NCBI RefSeq assembly: GCF_020831365.1
Contig: NZ_JAJHPV010000013.1
Location: 124,001-188,000 of the forward strand
Length of the DNA: 64,000 nucleotides
From: Massilia agrisoli
GTDB taxonomy: Bacteria > Pseudomonadota > Gammaproteobacteria > Burkholderiales > Burkholderiaceae_D
Direction: 5' to 3'
The position numbers and the translations under genes are program-made. The notes beneath the pieces were generated by a model. That model ran no database searches and was not told where the DNA came from. It saw only the letters and a list, made by a program, of their open reading frames with translations. Shown piece after piece: positions 22,025 through 30,438 of the stretch. Numbering within the stretch: position 1 is the first letter of the stretch; every line of letters begins with the position of its first letter.

Positions 22025-22138
22025 GCGATCCCATCGAAATTTTTCATACCTCAACGGTAATTATCTGGCATTTCGGTTGTGGCTGTACAGGCTTTGGCCG
22101 GACCATGGCGGCTCACTCATTTCATCAAGGACCGCACC

Positions 22139-22702
22139 ATGCACCCACTGCCAGCCGATGCCGTACTGATCCTGATCGACGTCCAGCAAGCCTTCAACGA
22201 CCCCAGCTGGGGCAAGCGCAACAATCCGCGCGCCGAGCAAAACATTGCCGCCCTGCTGGCCGGTTGGCGCGCGACGGGGCGCCCGGTGATCCACATCCAG
22301 CACCGTTCCCCGCGCCCGTACAGCCTGTTCCACCCGGACAAACCGGGCTACCCGTTCAAGCCCGAAGCGCAGCCCGTCGCCGGCGAGCCGGTGATCTACA
22401 AAGACGTCAACAGCGCCTTCATCGGCACCGACCTGGAGCAGCGCCTCCGCAGCGCGGGCGCATCGACGCTGGTGATCGCCGGCTTGACGACCGACCACTG
22501 CGTCTCGACGACCACCCGCATGGCCGGCAACTTCGGCTTCGACACCTGGCTGGCCGGCGACGCGGCCGCCACCTTCGACCGCCACGGCCCGGATGGCAGC
22601 TATTTCAGTGCAGGCCAGATGCACGACAGCGCGCTGGCCAGCCTGCACAAGGAGTTCGCCACCGTGGTAACCACCGCCGAAGTCCTCAACAGCCTGGATT
22701 GA
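22139..22702 (+). CDS. Isochorismatase-family cysteine hydrolase
   Basis: A 187-residue cytosolic hydrolase. The catalytic triad of the family is visible: Asp in LILIDVQQAF, Lys in PVIYKDVNSAF and Cys in GLTTDHCVSTT. Members hydrolyse isochorismate, nicotinamide, N-carbamoyl compounds or ureidoacrylate, and sequence alone does not decide which. ATG 22139 gives the standard N-terminus. It is probably controlled by the divergent LysR regulator. Confidence 0.9.
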   Translation: MHPLPADAVLILIDVQQAFNDPSWGKRNNPRAEQNIAALLAGWRATGRPVIHIQHRSPRPYSLFHPDKPGYPFKPEAQPVAGEPVIYKDVNSAFIGTDLEQRLRSAGASTLVIAGLTTDHCVSTTTRMAGNFGFDTWLAGDAAATFDRHGPDGSYFSAGQMHDSALASLHKEFATVVTTAEVLNSLD

Positions 22703-22711
22703 ATATTTTGT

Positions 22712-22742
22712 TTGACAGAACTATAAAAGTGGGTATATAGTT
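22712..22742 (+). promoter_or_regulatory. arsR-family promoter with overlapping inverted repeat
   Basis: TTGACA (22712-22717), a 16-base spacer and TATATA (22734-22739) make a strong promoter just before the ArsR gene. The inverted repeat AACTATA (22719-22725) with TATAGTT (22736-22742) overlaps the spacer and -10, the expected position for self-repression by an ArsR/SmtB protein. Confidence 0.7.
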
Positions 22743-22747
22743 ATTTC

Positions 22748-23059
22748 ATGAACCTCGCCACCTCCGCAAAACGCCTTGCCGGCCTCGGCCACGAACACCG
22801 GCTCGAACTCTTCCAGTTGCTGGTACAGGCTGGCGATGACGGCATGACCGTCGGCGAACTGCAGGCGGTGACCGGCCGCCCGGCATCCACGCTGGCATTC
22901 CACCTGCGCGAGCTGGTGGCGGCCGACCTGGTCACCCAGCAAAAGGAAGGTCGGATGGTGCGGTGCCGCGCCAACTACCAGGCGCTGGACGAGGTGCTGC
23001 AATTTGTAAAGCAAGACTGCTGCAAGGGCGTCACGCTGCCGGTATTTGGCGCCAAATAA
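22748..23059 (+). CDS. ArsR/SmtB-family transcriptional regulator
   Basis: A 103-residue winged-helix repressor whose recognition helix region is PASTLAFHLRELVAADLV, typical of the ArsR family. Cysteines lie at 73, 91 and 92, and the vicinal pair near the C-terminus (DCCKG) could bind arsenite, antimonite or a soft metal. Its own promoter carries an inverted repeat. A terminator-like hairpin separates it from the cysteine-rich permease gene, its most likely target. Confidence 0.92.
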   Translation: MNLATSAKRLAGLGHEHRLELFQLLVQAGDDGMTVGELQAVTGRPASTLAFHLRELVAADLVTQQKEGRMVRCRANYQALDEVLQFVKQDCCKGVTLPVFGAK

Positions 23060-23093
23060 TGCGGGGAGGGCGTCGGTCCAATCCGCATTTTTT
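23058..23093 (+). terminator. Terminator-like hairpin between the ArsR gene and the permease gene
   Basis: AATGCGG (23058-23064), overlapping the ArsR stop codon, pairs with CCGCATT (23083-23089), followed by a T run through 23093. It could make permease expression partial or independent. GGTATATA, also present in the arsR operator, recurs at 23119-23126. Confidence 0.6.
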
Positions 23094-23129
23094 ACCGATC
23101 AATATAACCACAAAATTAGGTATATAACT

Positions 23130-24350
23130 ATGAAACCGATACTCGCGAGATCTTCCGCCCGCGCTGGCGTTGCCAGCACCGCAGCACATGCCGCTGCCGC
23201 GAAAGCTGCTTCTTGCTGCGCACCGGCGCCGCGTGCCGCCGCCCAGCCCGCCGCATCCGGCGGCTGCTGCGCGCCTGCACCGCGCTTGACGGCCAGCACC
23301 GGCGGCTGCTGCCCTGCGCCAGCCGCGTCCGGCGACGGCGCCAACCCTTTGAGCGCGCTATGGAACAAGCTCGACAAGCCACTGCTTGCCGCCGGACTGA
23401 TCATGCTGGCCATCGCGCTGATCGCTCCGCAGCAGCTGCCTGCATCGCTCGCCTTTACAGGTGAATCGCTGCTGGGCATCGCGCCGTGGCTGGCCTTGTC
23501 GGTAGCGGTGGCCGCCTATGCCAAGGCCAGCAAGGCCGACGCGCTGATCGCCAGCGTCTTTGTCGGCAGTCCGGCGCGCATGATCGTGATGGGTTCCTTC
23601 TTCGGCGCGCTGTCGCCGTTCTGTTCCTGCGGGGTGGTGCCGGTGATCGCCGGCTTGCTCGGCGCCGGGGTGCCGCTGGCCGGCGTCATGGCGTTCTGGA
23701 TGAGCTCGCCGTTGATGGACCCGGAAATGTTCGGCATCATCGCGGCTAGCCTGGGCCTTGAATTTGCGATCGTCAAAACGCTGGCGGCGGTGGCGCTGGG
23801 TGCATTTGGCGGAATCATCACCCATGTGTTTGTGTCGCGCGGGCTGGTCGGCCAGGCGCTGCGCTCGGGTCCGGCAAGCTGCTGCCCGCCGGCCGCGGCG
23901 GGTGCGCGTCCCGACTGGAATATTTTTGCCAATAGCGCGGCGCGCAGCGCCTTCGTGGCCGGTGCCGCTTCCAACGGCTGGTTCCTGCTGCGCTGGATGG
24001 TGATCGCCTTCCTGCTCGAAAGCCTGATGGTCGCTTACCTGCCGGCTGAAAAAGTGGTGTCGCTGCTTGGGAATAATGCCGGCGCCATCCCGCTCGCGGT
24101 CTTGCTGGGCGTTCCTTCTTACCTGAACAGCTATGCCGCGGTCCCGCTGGTACGCGGACTGATGGACCTGGGCATGAACCCTGCCGTCGCACTGGCTTTC
24201 CTGATCGGCGGCGCGGTCACCAGCATCCCCGCGGCGACCGCTGTGTGGGCGCTGGTCCGGCCGCGCGTGTTTGCGCTGTATATCGGCATGGCCTTGTTCG
24301 GCGCCCTTGGCGCGGGCTACGCCTATAGCGCCTTGCTCGCATTCCGCTAA
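23130..24350 (+). CDS. ArsP/YraQ-type permease with cysteine-pair N-terminus
   Basis: A 406-residue membrane protein of the DUF318 permease family. About eight to ten membrane helices start near residue 84. The signature SPFCSCGVVPV is at 162-172. The roughly 70-residue N-terminal extension is Ala/Pro-rich with three cysteine pairs (29-30, 46-47, 60-61), each followed by a Pro/Ala stretch, and a fourth pair lies in a loop at 251-252. These suggest soft-metal or metalloid capture before export. ArsP exports organoarsenicals, and the neighbouring ArsR supports a metalloid role, but the substrate is inferred. ATG 23130 is chosen as the first plausible start. Confidence 0.8.
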   Translation: MKPILARSSARAGVASTAAHAAAAKAASCCAPAPRAAAQPAASGGCCAPAPRLTASTGGCCPAPAASGDGANPLSALWNKLDKPLLAAGLIMLAIALIAPQQLPASLAFTGESLLGIAPWLALSVAVAAYAKASKADALIASVFVGSPARMIVMGSFFGALSPFCSCGVVPVIAGLLGAGVPLAGVMAFWMSSPLMDPEMFGIIAASLGLEFAIVKTLAAVALGAFGGIITHVFVSRGLVGQALRSGPASCCPPAAAGARPDWNIFANSAARSAFVAGAASNGWFLLRWMVIAFLLESLMVAYLPAEKVVSLLGNNAGAIPLAVLLGVPSYLNSYAAVPLVRGLMDLGMNPAVALAFLIGGAVTSIPAATAVWALVRPRVFALYIGMALFGALGAGYAYSALLAFR

Positions 24351-24429
24351 ACGCCCTGCGTTGCGCCAACTTTTTTCGATCCAGCGTAGAGTCTCTTATC
24401 GAATTTACAAAACAACGCTGGAGAATATT

Positions 24430-25305
24430 ATGAAATGGGAAGGCAATCGCCAGAGCGATAACGTGGAAGACCGCCGCGGCAGCGGAGGAGGCGGCGGCTT
24501 CGGGTTCGGCGGCAAATCGATCGGCATCGGCACCATCGTGCTGGCGCTGATCGGCTCGGCAGTATTCGGCGTCAACCCGCTGACCATGCTGGACATGCTC
24601 AGCGGGGGCTCCGGCCAGGTCGCCCCAGTACAGCAGGGCCCGGCACCGGCGCCGCCAGCATCGGACCGCAAGGCTGCGATGGTGTCGACCGTGCTGGCCG
24701 ATACCGAGGACACCTGGAGCGAGATTTTCCGCGCCCAGGGCGCGAGCTACGTGAAACCGAAGCTGATCCTGTTTTCGGGGGCGACCCCGACGGCGTGCGG
24801 CACCGGCCAGAGCGCGAGCGGGCCGTTCTATTGCCCGGCCGACCAGCAGGTGTATATCGACCTCAGCTTTTACGAGCTGATGCAGCAGCGCTTCCAGGTA
24901 TCGAGCGAATTTGCGCAGGCATATGTGATTGCGCATGAGGTTGGCCACCACGTGCAAACCCTGACTGGCACGTCGGAGAAGGTGCGCGCGGCGCAGCAGC
25001 GCATGTCGCAGACCCAGGCCAACCAGCTGTCGGTGCGCATGGAACTGCAGGCCGACTGCTACGCAGGGCTGTGGGCGCACCACGCCAACCGTTCACGCGG
25101 CATCCTCGAACAAGGCGACGTGGAGGCCGCGCTGCATGCGGCAAGCGCGATCGGCGACGACGCCATGCAGCGCCGCTCGCAAGGGCAGGTGGTGCCGGAC
25201 TCGTTCACGCACGGCTCGTCCGAACAGCGCGCACGCTGGTTCAAGAAAGGTATTGAGACGGGGCAGGTTGAGGCTTGCGATACGTTCTCGGCACGCCAGC
25301 TTTAA
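24430..25305 (+). CDS. Neutral zinc metallopeptidase, YpfJ/KPN_02809 family
   Basis: A 291-residue protein with the family start MKWEGNRQSDNVEDRRG, a Gly-rich stretch, one membrane helix (about 33-53) and a metallopeptidase domain. The motif AHEVGHHVQ holds the zinc histidines and catalytic Glu; MELQADCYAGLW downstream provides the conserved acidic residues. Members are widespread, membrane-anchored and of unknown substrate. It is followed by a strong terminator. Confidence 0.92.
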   Translation: MKWEGNRQSDNVEDRRGSGGGGGFGFGGKSIGIGTIVLALIGSAVFGVNPLTMLDMLSGGSGQVAPVQQGPAPAPPASDRKAAMVSTVLADTEDTWSEIFRAQGASYVKPKLILFSGATPTACGTGQSASGPFYCPADQQVYIDLSFYELMQQRFQVSSEFAQAYVIAHEVGHHVQTLTGTSEKVRAAQQRMSQTQANQLSVRMELQADCYAGLWAHHANRSRGILEQGDVEAALHAASAIGDDAMQRRSQGQVVPDSFTHGSSEQRARWFKKGIETGQVEACDTFSARQL

Positions 25306-25329
25306 GCGCTGGCGCAGGGCGGACAAGGC

Positions 25330-25365
25330 AACGGCGGATAAACTTGGTTTATCCGCCGTTTTTTT
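25330..25365 (+). terminator. Rho-independent terminator
   Basis: A perfect 14-bp stem (25330-25343 with 25347-25360), loop TTG, and a T tract to 25365. It terminates the zinc metallopeptidase transcript. Confidence 0.92.
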
Positions 25366-25368
25366 ACT

Positions 25369-25884
25369 TCAGGTTTCGACTGTCTTGTCCTCAGCCTGGG
25401 CCGCGCGCATCGCGTGGGGCTCAAGCTTTTCGGCATCTACATTCAGGCGGACAAACGCACCCCATGCCGCCAGGATCACCGCGGCCGCCACGCCAATCGA
25501 CGCGGCATGCGGCAACAGCTCCGGCCTGACTTGTACGAACTGGAAGACTGAAATCAGGCATTCGATGGACAGCGATACCACGACCACAATCAGGAAGCGC
25601 GAGAGGAAACGCCGCACCCGGGTCGGCGCGGAGATGTTGGCCGAGCGCTGGACTTCTTCTTCCAGCACGGTCTGCCCGAGCTCCATTGCGGCCACGGCGA
25701 TGGTCAGCAAGCCGATCGCCTCGAGGATCAGGTTAAAGCGCGACCGCACCCCCATCTCCATGTCCGGTCGCAGCGCTCCCCACAGCTCGCTGCCCGCAAG
25801 CACGATCAGCGCCACGGCGCAGACAAAGAACAGCGCAACGACCAGCACGTAGCCGAGCGAAAAAAGTTTCTGGATGATCTTCAC
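25369..25884 (-). CDS. Four-helix integral membrane protein of unknown function
   Basis: A 171-residue protein started at a GTG (25884): VKIIQKLFSLGYVLVVALFF. Hydrophobic segments occur at about 10-32, 48-68, 92-115 and 128-150. No motif is recognised. The longer frame upstream (to 26079) overlaps the cupin gene antisense-like and is not plausible. It follows the cupin gene by 22 bases and is probably co-transcribed with it. The GTG has no strong ribosome site, so the exact start is uncertain. Confidence 0.65.
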   Translation of the reverse strand: MKIIQKLFSLGYVLVVALFFVCAVALIVLAGSELWGALRPDMEMGVRSRFNLILEAIGLLTIAVAAMELGQTVLEEEVQRSANISAPTRVRRFLSRFLIVVVVSLSIECLISVFQFVQVRPELLPHAASIGVAAAVILAAWGAFVRLNVDAEKLEPHAMRAAQAEDKTVET

Positions 25885-25906
25885 GGTTGCAGGCCGATAT
25901 ACGCGA

Positions 25907-26296
25907 TTATTCTTCGTGGTGGTGCTTCTCGTACTCGTCGGCCTCAGCCTTGGTCTTGTGCACGATGCCGTCAGGATGTTCAGGCGGGGTGTACAGCGTG
26001 TACAGCCGTAGCGACGTATCCTTAGAGGTGTTGATGACATTGTGTTCAGTGCCAGCCGGAATGACGACCGCGACGCCATCCGTCAGCTCATGCCGTTCGC
26101 CGTCGAGAATGGCAACGCCTTCGCCCTCTTCAACGCGGATGAACTGGTCGTGGCCGGTATGGTGCTCCATGCCGATTTCCTCGCCCGCCTTCAAGGTCAT
26201 GATGACCAGCTGGCTGCGCTCGGTGGTGTACAAGACCTCGCGGAAATTGTCGCTCGCGAGGGTTTTTTCTTCGATATTGATGCTGTAGCCCGACAT
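25907..26296 (-). CDS. Cupin-domain protein
   Basis: A small 129-residue single-domain cupin. Motif 1 is EHHTGHDQFIRVEEGEG (metal ligands His, His, Glu) and motif 2 is IPAGTEHNV. The tail is His/Glu-rich (EYEKHHHEE). Such proteins bind a divalent metal and may be isomerases, dioxygenases or sugar-binding; no substrate can be named. A GGGAG ribosome site precedes the ATG. It is divergent from the hypothetical gene at 26439. Confidence 0.9.
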   Translation of the reverse strand: MSGYSINIEEKTLASDNFREVLYTTERSQLVIMTLKAGEEIGMEHHTGHDQFIRVEEGEGVAILDGERHELTDGVAVVIPAGTEHNVINTSKDTSLRLYTLYTPPEHPDGIVHKTKAEADEYEKHHHEE

Positions 26297-26438
26297 GTTT
26301 TATCTCCCAGAAGGTGAATGTGTGTACTGATTCATCATAATTCAAAAATGCCAATCCAGCAGGGCGCGACGGCCGCGGCACACGCGCTACGGAAAGGTCG
26401 GGGTGCTAAACTACGGCCTTCACACTGAGGCCTTCGTC

Positions 26439-26978
26439 ATGACCAACAACAAACAAGCTCCCGCCAAGAAAACCTTCGATACGCCAGGGGGCAGGCCAGA
26501 AAATCCTTTCCTCGACGCCGGGTTCTATTCGCGCATGCGCGATTACACCGAACGCGACGCGGCGTTCTCGAAAGAATTGAAGGCGATTGCCGACCACGGC
26601 GCCGGCAAGCAGGGCGCCAATCCCCTCTACGCGCCATCGCTTGCGGTTCTGCGGGGTGTCGTCAAGAAAGGCTTGTCGCTCGAAGAAATTTTGAAGCGTA
26701 TCGTCGCCGGCGTGGAATCGGGCTCGTGGGAATCGTGGCTGGCCGCCTTCGGATTTGAACTGCGCGGCGTGAATTATTCCAAGACCGAGCCGCGCAATGC
26801 ACGGCTGGCGCTGGACCTCAGCCTGGGGTCGAAAGCGACGGCGGCATTTTCCAATGCGGGCATTCCAAACTGGCGTAGCCTGGCTGCTGAAGACTGCGCG
26901 CAAGTGCAGGTGGAAAAGCCAACCGAAAAGACGCCGGCGAAGGCGTGGGCGATTTTCGTCCTGGACCCTGCTGACTGA
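26439..26978 (+). CDS. Hypothetical protein, 179 residues
   Basis: I do not recognise a family. From ATG 26439 the product starts MTNNKQAPAKKTFDTPGG and is soluble, with a basic, disordered N-terminus. A helical middle follows (LRGVVKKGLSLEEILKRIVAG), then a short repeat of Trp-Ser-type residues (GSWESWLAAFGFELRGV). It has no cysteine-rich or catalytic motif. Its stop codon is immediately adjacent to that of the convergent gene at 26979, with no spacer. A GTG at 26403 is a possible but weaker start. Confidence 0.6.
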   Translation: MTNNKQAPAKKTFDTPGGRPENPFLDAGFYSRMRDYTERDAAFSKELKAIADHGAGKQGANPLYAPSLAVLRGVVKKGLSLEEILKRIVAGVESGSWESWLAAFGFELRGVNYSKTEPRNARLALDLSLGSKATAAFSNAGIPNWRSLAAEDCAQVQVEKPTEKTPAKAWAIFVLDPAD

Positions 26979-27689
26979 TTATTTGCCCAAGAGCGCGAGG
27001 GTGTGCGTCCATTCCGCATCCCAGTCTTCGAGGAACTCGTGCGCCTTGAACGCCTTGCGCAGATGCGATAGCGGCACGCGGTAAACGTCGTTAAGGCCAA
27101 GCGCCAGAGTGACCGGATTCCAGAGCGCATGCTTCTTGGATTTTCGGGTGCTGCCATTTACCCGGGCGCCTTCATCGCCAAAGATCCCGCCGCCACCGGC
27201 GAGAGCTTGCGCCAGGTCGATGCGCACCAGCTTGCCAAAAGCGGCCAGTACCTGCTCCGTGTTGATGCCGTCACGCGACTCCTGGGCTGTCTCGGCCTTT
27301 ACCGGTTTTGGCTCGGCGTCGCGCTTTAACTGGTTCGCCAGGCGCTCAAGATCTTTTTTAAGGAAACGCAGTTCGTCGAGCGAGCGTCTAAAACCCGGGG
27401 GCGGCAGCGTGGCGACGATTTTGTACGCGTCCTTGGTCATCGTGATCAGGACATCGTCGCTACCGTTTGCCAGCCGCTGGGTATCGCCTTCGAAGAAGAT
27501 CGGCGCGGCATAGCCTCCGTTGGCCTCGCCGAATAAATCAGGGTGGGCGGCGTCGTAGTCGAGCCAGACGTAGGGAGTCAGGCCGTTTTCGATCAGGCGC
27601 GCAAGGGTCCATGGCGAAGCGGTCTGCTGCTCCAGCCAGTCGCATGCTTGTGCTGTGGTTGCGCGGAAGGGAAGGTCGGTTGTCGTCAT
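26979..27689 (-). CDS. Hypothetical protein, 236 residues
   Basis: Not recognised. The product starts MTTTDLPFRATTAQACDWLE. It has an acidic N-terminal half with a WLDYDAAHPDLFGEANGGY segment, a charged helical stretch in the middle (LDELRFLKKDLERLANQLKRD, probably coiled coil, about 105-130), a Gly-rich patch, and a basic segment (NGSTRKSKKHALWN). The mix of a possible ligand domain and a Lys/Arg segment resembles phage-type or DNA-associated proteins, but this is only an impression. GTG 27701 is an alternative start. It is divergent from polB. Confidence 0.6.
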   Translation of the reverse strand: MTTTDLPFRATTAQACDWLEQQTASPWTLARLIENGLTPYVWLDYDAAHPDLFGEANGGYAAPIFFEGDTQRLANGSDDVLITMTKDAYKIVATLPPPGFRRSLDELRFLKKDLERLANQLKRDAEPKPVKAETAQESRDGINTEQVLAAFGKLVRIDLAQALAGGGGIFGDEGARVNGSTRKSKKHALWNPVTLALGLNDVYRVPLSHLRKAFKAHEFLEDWDAEWTHTLALLGK

Positions 27690-27780
27690 TGTTCTTTTCA
27701 CGGCTACGAAGGTAACATTACGTGCAGTATGAGGCCTACCGCAAGCTCGCGCATTCTCCCCTCAAATTAAAGGCAGGACG

Positions 27781-30114
27781 TTGGACCAATTACAGCAGGG
27801 ATTTCTCTTAACCCGGCACTGGCGCGATACCGCTGCCGGCACCGAAGTCGACTTCTGGCTTGCGACCGATAACGGGCCGCGCCAGGTCCGGCTCGCGCCG
27901 CATCCATCGGTAGCGTTTATCCCGGCCGAACAGCGCGAACAGGCCGAGCTGGTTTTGCGCGACGAGAAATCATACGAACTGCGTCCGCTTTCCCTGAGCG
28001 ATTTCCATCATCGTCCTGTGGTGGGACTGTATTGCACGCAGTATCGCCAGTTATTAAAGCTGGCCAAGCGCCTGCGCGACTACGGTATCGACGTCTACGA
28101 ATCCGATGTGCGCCCGCCCGAACGCTACCTGATGGAGCGGTTTATCACCGCCCCTGTCTGGTTCAACGGGCATGGCCAGTTAAAACCGGCGCCTGGCTAC
28201 CGCCCGCGCCTGACCCTTGCATCGCTCGATATTGAAACCACCGCGCACGGCGAGCTGTATTCGATAGCGCTGGAAGGCTGCGGGCAGCGGCAGGTGTACA
28301 TGCTCGGTCCACCGAATGGCGGCGACGAAGAACTCGACTTCGACCTCGAGTATTGCGACAGCCATGCCGCGATGCTCGAAAAGCTGAACCTCTGGTTCCA
28401 GCGCCACGATCCCGATGTCATCATCGGATGGAACGTGGTGCAGTTCGACCTTCGCGTCCTTCAACGACATGCCGAGCGCAATAAAGTGCCACTGCGTTTA
28501 GGACGCGACGGCAGCGAAATGGAATGGCGCGAACATGGCAGGCAACAGCATTACTTTGCTGGCGTTGCCGGGCGCCTGATCATCGACGGTATTGAGGCGC
28601 TTAGATCGGCCACCTGGAGTTTTTCCTCATTCAGCCTGGAGCACGTATCGCAAACGCTGCTCGGCGAAGGAAAATCCATCGATAACCCTTACCAGCGGAT
28701 GGCGGAAATCGACCGCCGCTTTGCGGAGGACAAGCCAGCGCTGGCGAAGTACAACCTGAAGGACTGCGAGCTTGTTACCCGCATCTTCGAAAAGACCGAG
28801 CTGCTGACATTCCTGCTTGAACGCGCGAGTGTGACAGGTCTCGCGGTGGACCGGAGCGGCGGCTCCGTGGCGGCATTCGAGCACCTCTACATGCCGATGA
28901 TGCACCGGCAGGGCTATGTGGCGCCGAACCTGGGCGACATCGCCGGCGAAAACAGTCCCGGCGGTTATGTGATGGATTCGAAATCGGGGCTGTACGACTC
29001 GGTGCTGGTACTCGATTACAAAAGCCTGTACCCGTCGATTATCCGCACTTTCCTGATCGACCCGGTCGGGCTGGTTGAAGGTTCGCGTGCCGAAGACGAG
29101 GACACCGTAGAGGGCTTCCGCGGAGCGCGCTTTTCGCGGACCAAACACTGCCTGCCGGCGATCGTGAAACAGATATGGGATGGCCGTGACCAGGCCAAGC
29201 GTGACAAGAACAAGCCATTGTCGCAAGCGCTGAAGATTATCATGAATGCGTTCTACGGCGTACTCGGATCGAGCGGCTGCCGGTTCTTCGATCCGCGCCT
29301 GGCATCATCGATTACCTTGCGCGGCCAGGAGATCATGCACCTGACGCGCAAGCTGATCGAAGACCAGGGTTATGAGGTCATTTATGGGGATACAGATTCC
29401 ACCTTTGTCTCGCTGAAGCACGCGCATACCGATGAACAAGCGGGGCATATTGGCCGCGAGCTGGTACGCCATGTGAACGCGTGGTTGCGGGAACACCTGC
29501 GCGACGAATTCGGTCTCGAAAGCGCGCTTGAACTCCAATACGAAACTCACTACAGGCGCTTCCTGATGCCGACCATTCGCGGCTCGGACGAGGGCAGCAA
29601 GAAGCGCTATGCGGGATTGATCCTCCGTGCCGACGGCAGCGAGGAAATGATTTACAAGGGTCTGGAGACGGTACGCAGCGACTGGACGCCGCTGGCGCAG
29701 CAGTTCCAGCAGGCGCTGTACCTGAAGATATTCAAAGGCGAGCCTTACCAGGATTATGTGCGTGACTATGCGAACCGCACGGCGAGCGGCGAACTGGACG
29801 AGTTGCTGGTATATCGCAAGCGCCTGCGCAGGCCGTTGGACGACTACGAGCGCAACGTTCCTCCCCACGTGCGCGCGGCGCGCATCGCCGACGAATATAA
29901 CCGGGAGCAGGGAAGGCCGCTCCAATACCAGAATGGCGGCTGGATTCGCTATGTGATTACGCTGGCCGGCCCGGAGCCGCTGGAGGTGCGGCGCTCGGCT
30001 ATCGACTACGACCACTATCTGACGCGCCAGCTGCAGCCGGTGGCGGACGCCATTTTGCCGTTTGTCGATGATGATTTCTCGACGCTGACCAGCCGGCAGC
30101 AAAGCCTGTTTTGA
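27781..30114 (+). CDS. polB: DNA polymerase II (family B)
   Basis: A 777-residue B-family polymerase that closely follows the E. coli Pol II pattern throughout. The 3'-5' exonuclease motifs are LDIETTAHGELYSI, WNVVQFDLRVL and YNLKDCELV. The polymerase motifs are LDYKSLYPSI (A), LKIIMNAFYGVLGS (B) and YGDTDST (C, catalytic aspartates). It acts in replication restart and bypass and in error-prone repair. The start is TTG 27781, supported by alignment with the known N-terminus (GFLLTRHWRDT). No CTGT-N8-ACAG LexA box is seen in the 90 bases upstream. Confidence 0.95.
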   Translation: MDQLQQGFLLTRHWRDTAAGTEVDFWLATDNGPRQVRLAPHPSVAFIPAEQREQAELVLRDEKSYELRPLSLSDFHHRPVVGLYCTQYRQLLKLAKRLRDYGIDVYESDVRPPERYLMERFITAPVWFNGHGQLKPAPGYRPRLTLASLDIETTAHGELYSIALEGCGQRQVYMLGPPNGGDEELDFDLEYCDSHAAMLEKLNLWFQRHDPDVIIGWNVVQFDLRVLQRHAERNKVPLRLGRDGSEMEWREHGRQQHYFAGVAGRLIIDGIEALRSATWSFSSFSLEHVSQTLLGEGKSIDNPYQRMAEIDRRFAEDKPALAKYNLKDCELVTRIFEKTELLTFLLERASVTGLAVDRSGGSVAAFEHLYMPMMHRQGYVAPNLGDIAGENSPGGYVMDSKSGLYDSVLVLDYKSLYPSIIRTFLIDPVGLVEGSRAEDEDTVEGFRGARFSRTKHCLPAIVKQIWDGRDQAKRDKNKPLSQALKIIMNAFYGVLGSSGCRFFDPRLASSITLRGQEIMHLTRKLIEDQGYEVIYGDTDSTFVSLKHAHTDEQAGHIGRELVRHVNAWLREHLRDEFGLESALELQYETHYRRFLMPTIRGSDEGSKKRYAGLILRADGSEEMIYKGLETVRSDWTPLAQQFQQALYLKIFKGEPYQDYVRDYANRTASGELDELLVYRKRLRRPLDDYERNVPPHVRAARIADEYNREQGRPLQYQNGGWIRYVITLAGPEPLEVRRSAIDYDHYLTRQLQPVADAILPFVDDDFSTLTSRQQSLF

Positions 30115-30180
30115 AGCTTATGTCTATTTTGAACCGGGGCAGCGGTGGTAAGCTGCTGGCTCACTTTTCCCGGAACATTC

Positions 30181-30435
30181 ATGGCCATCAAACTAAGCAA
30201 GGAAACTGAAGAGCGCCTGCTCACATCGCTGCAGCGCTACTGCTCAAACAACTTCGACGAAGAAATCGGCAACCTGAAAGCGCAGCTGCTGCTTGATTTC
30301 TGTTTGCGTGAGATTGGGCCGTCGATCTACAACCAGGCGGTGCTCGATGCGCAGAAGGTTATGCAGGACAAGGTCGCGGAGCTGGAGACGAATTGCTACG
30401 AGACTGAGTTCGCGTACTGGCAGAAGAATCGATGA
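30181..30435 (+). CDS. DUF2164-family small protein
   Basis: An 84-residue, mostly helical acidic protein starting MAIKLSKETEERLLTSLQRY. It matches the DUF2164 pattern (LSKE...R..LI.SLQRY...N...EIG.L.A..LLDF...EIGP..YNQA). It has no membrane segment. Function of the family is unknown. It lies 66 bases after polB and may share its transcript. Confidence 0.85.
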   Translation: MAIKLSKETEERLLTSLQRYCSNNFDEEIGNLKAQLLLDFCLREIGPSIYNQAVLDAQKVMQDKVAELETNCYETEFAYWQKNR

Positions 30436-30438
30436 TAT

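Noticed and set aside
22025-22138. LysR operator between the regulator and the hydrolase
   Set aside because: T-N11-A patterns occur but none stands out, so no site is reported.
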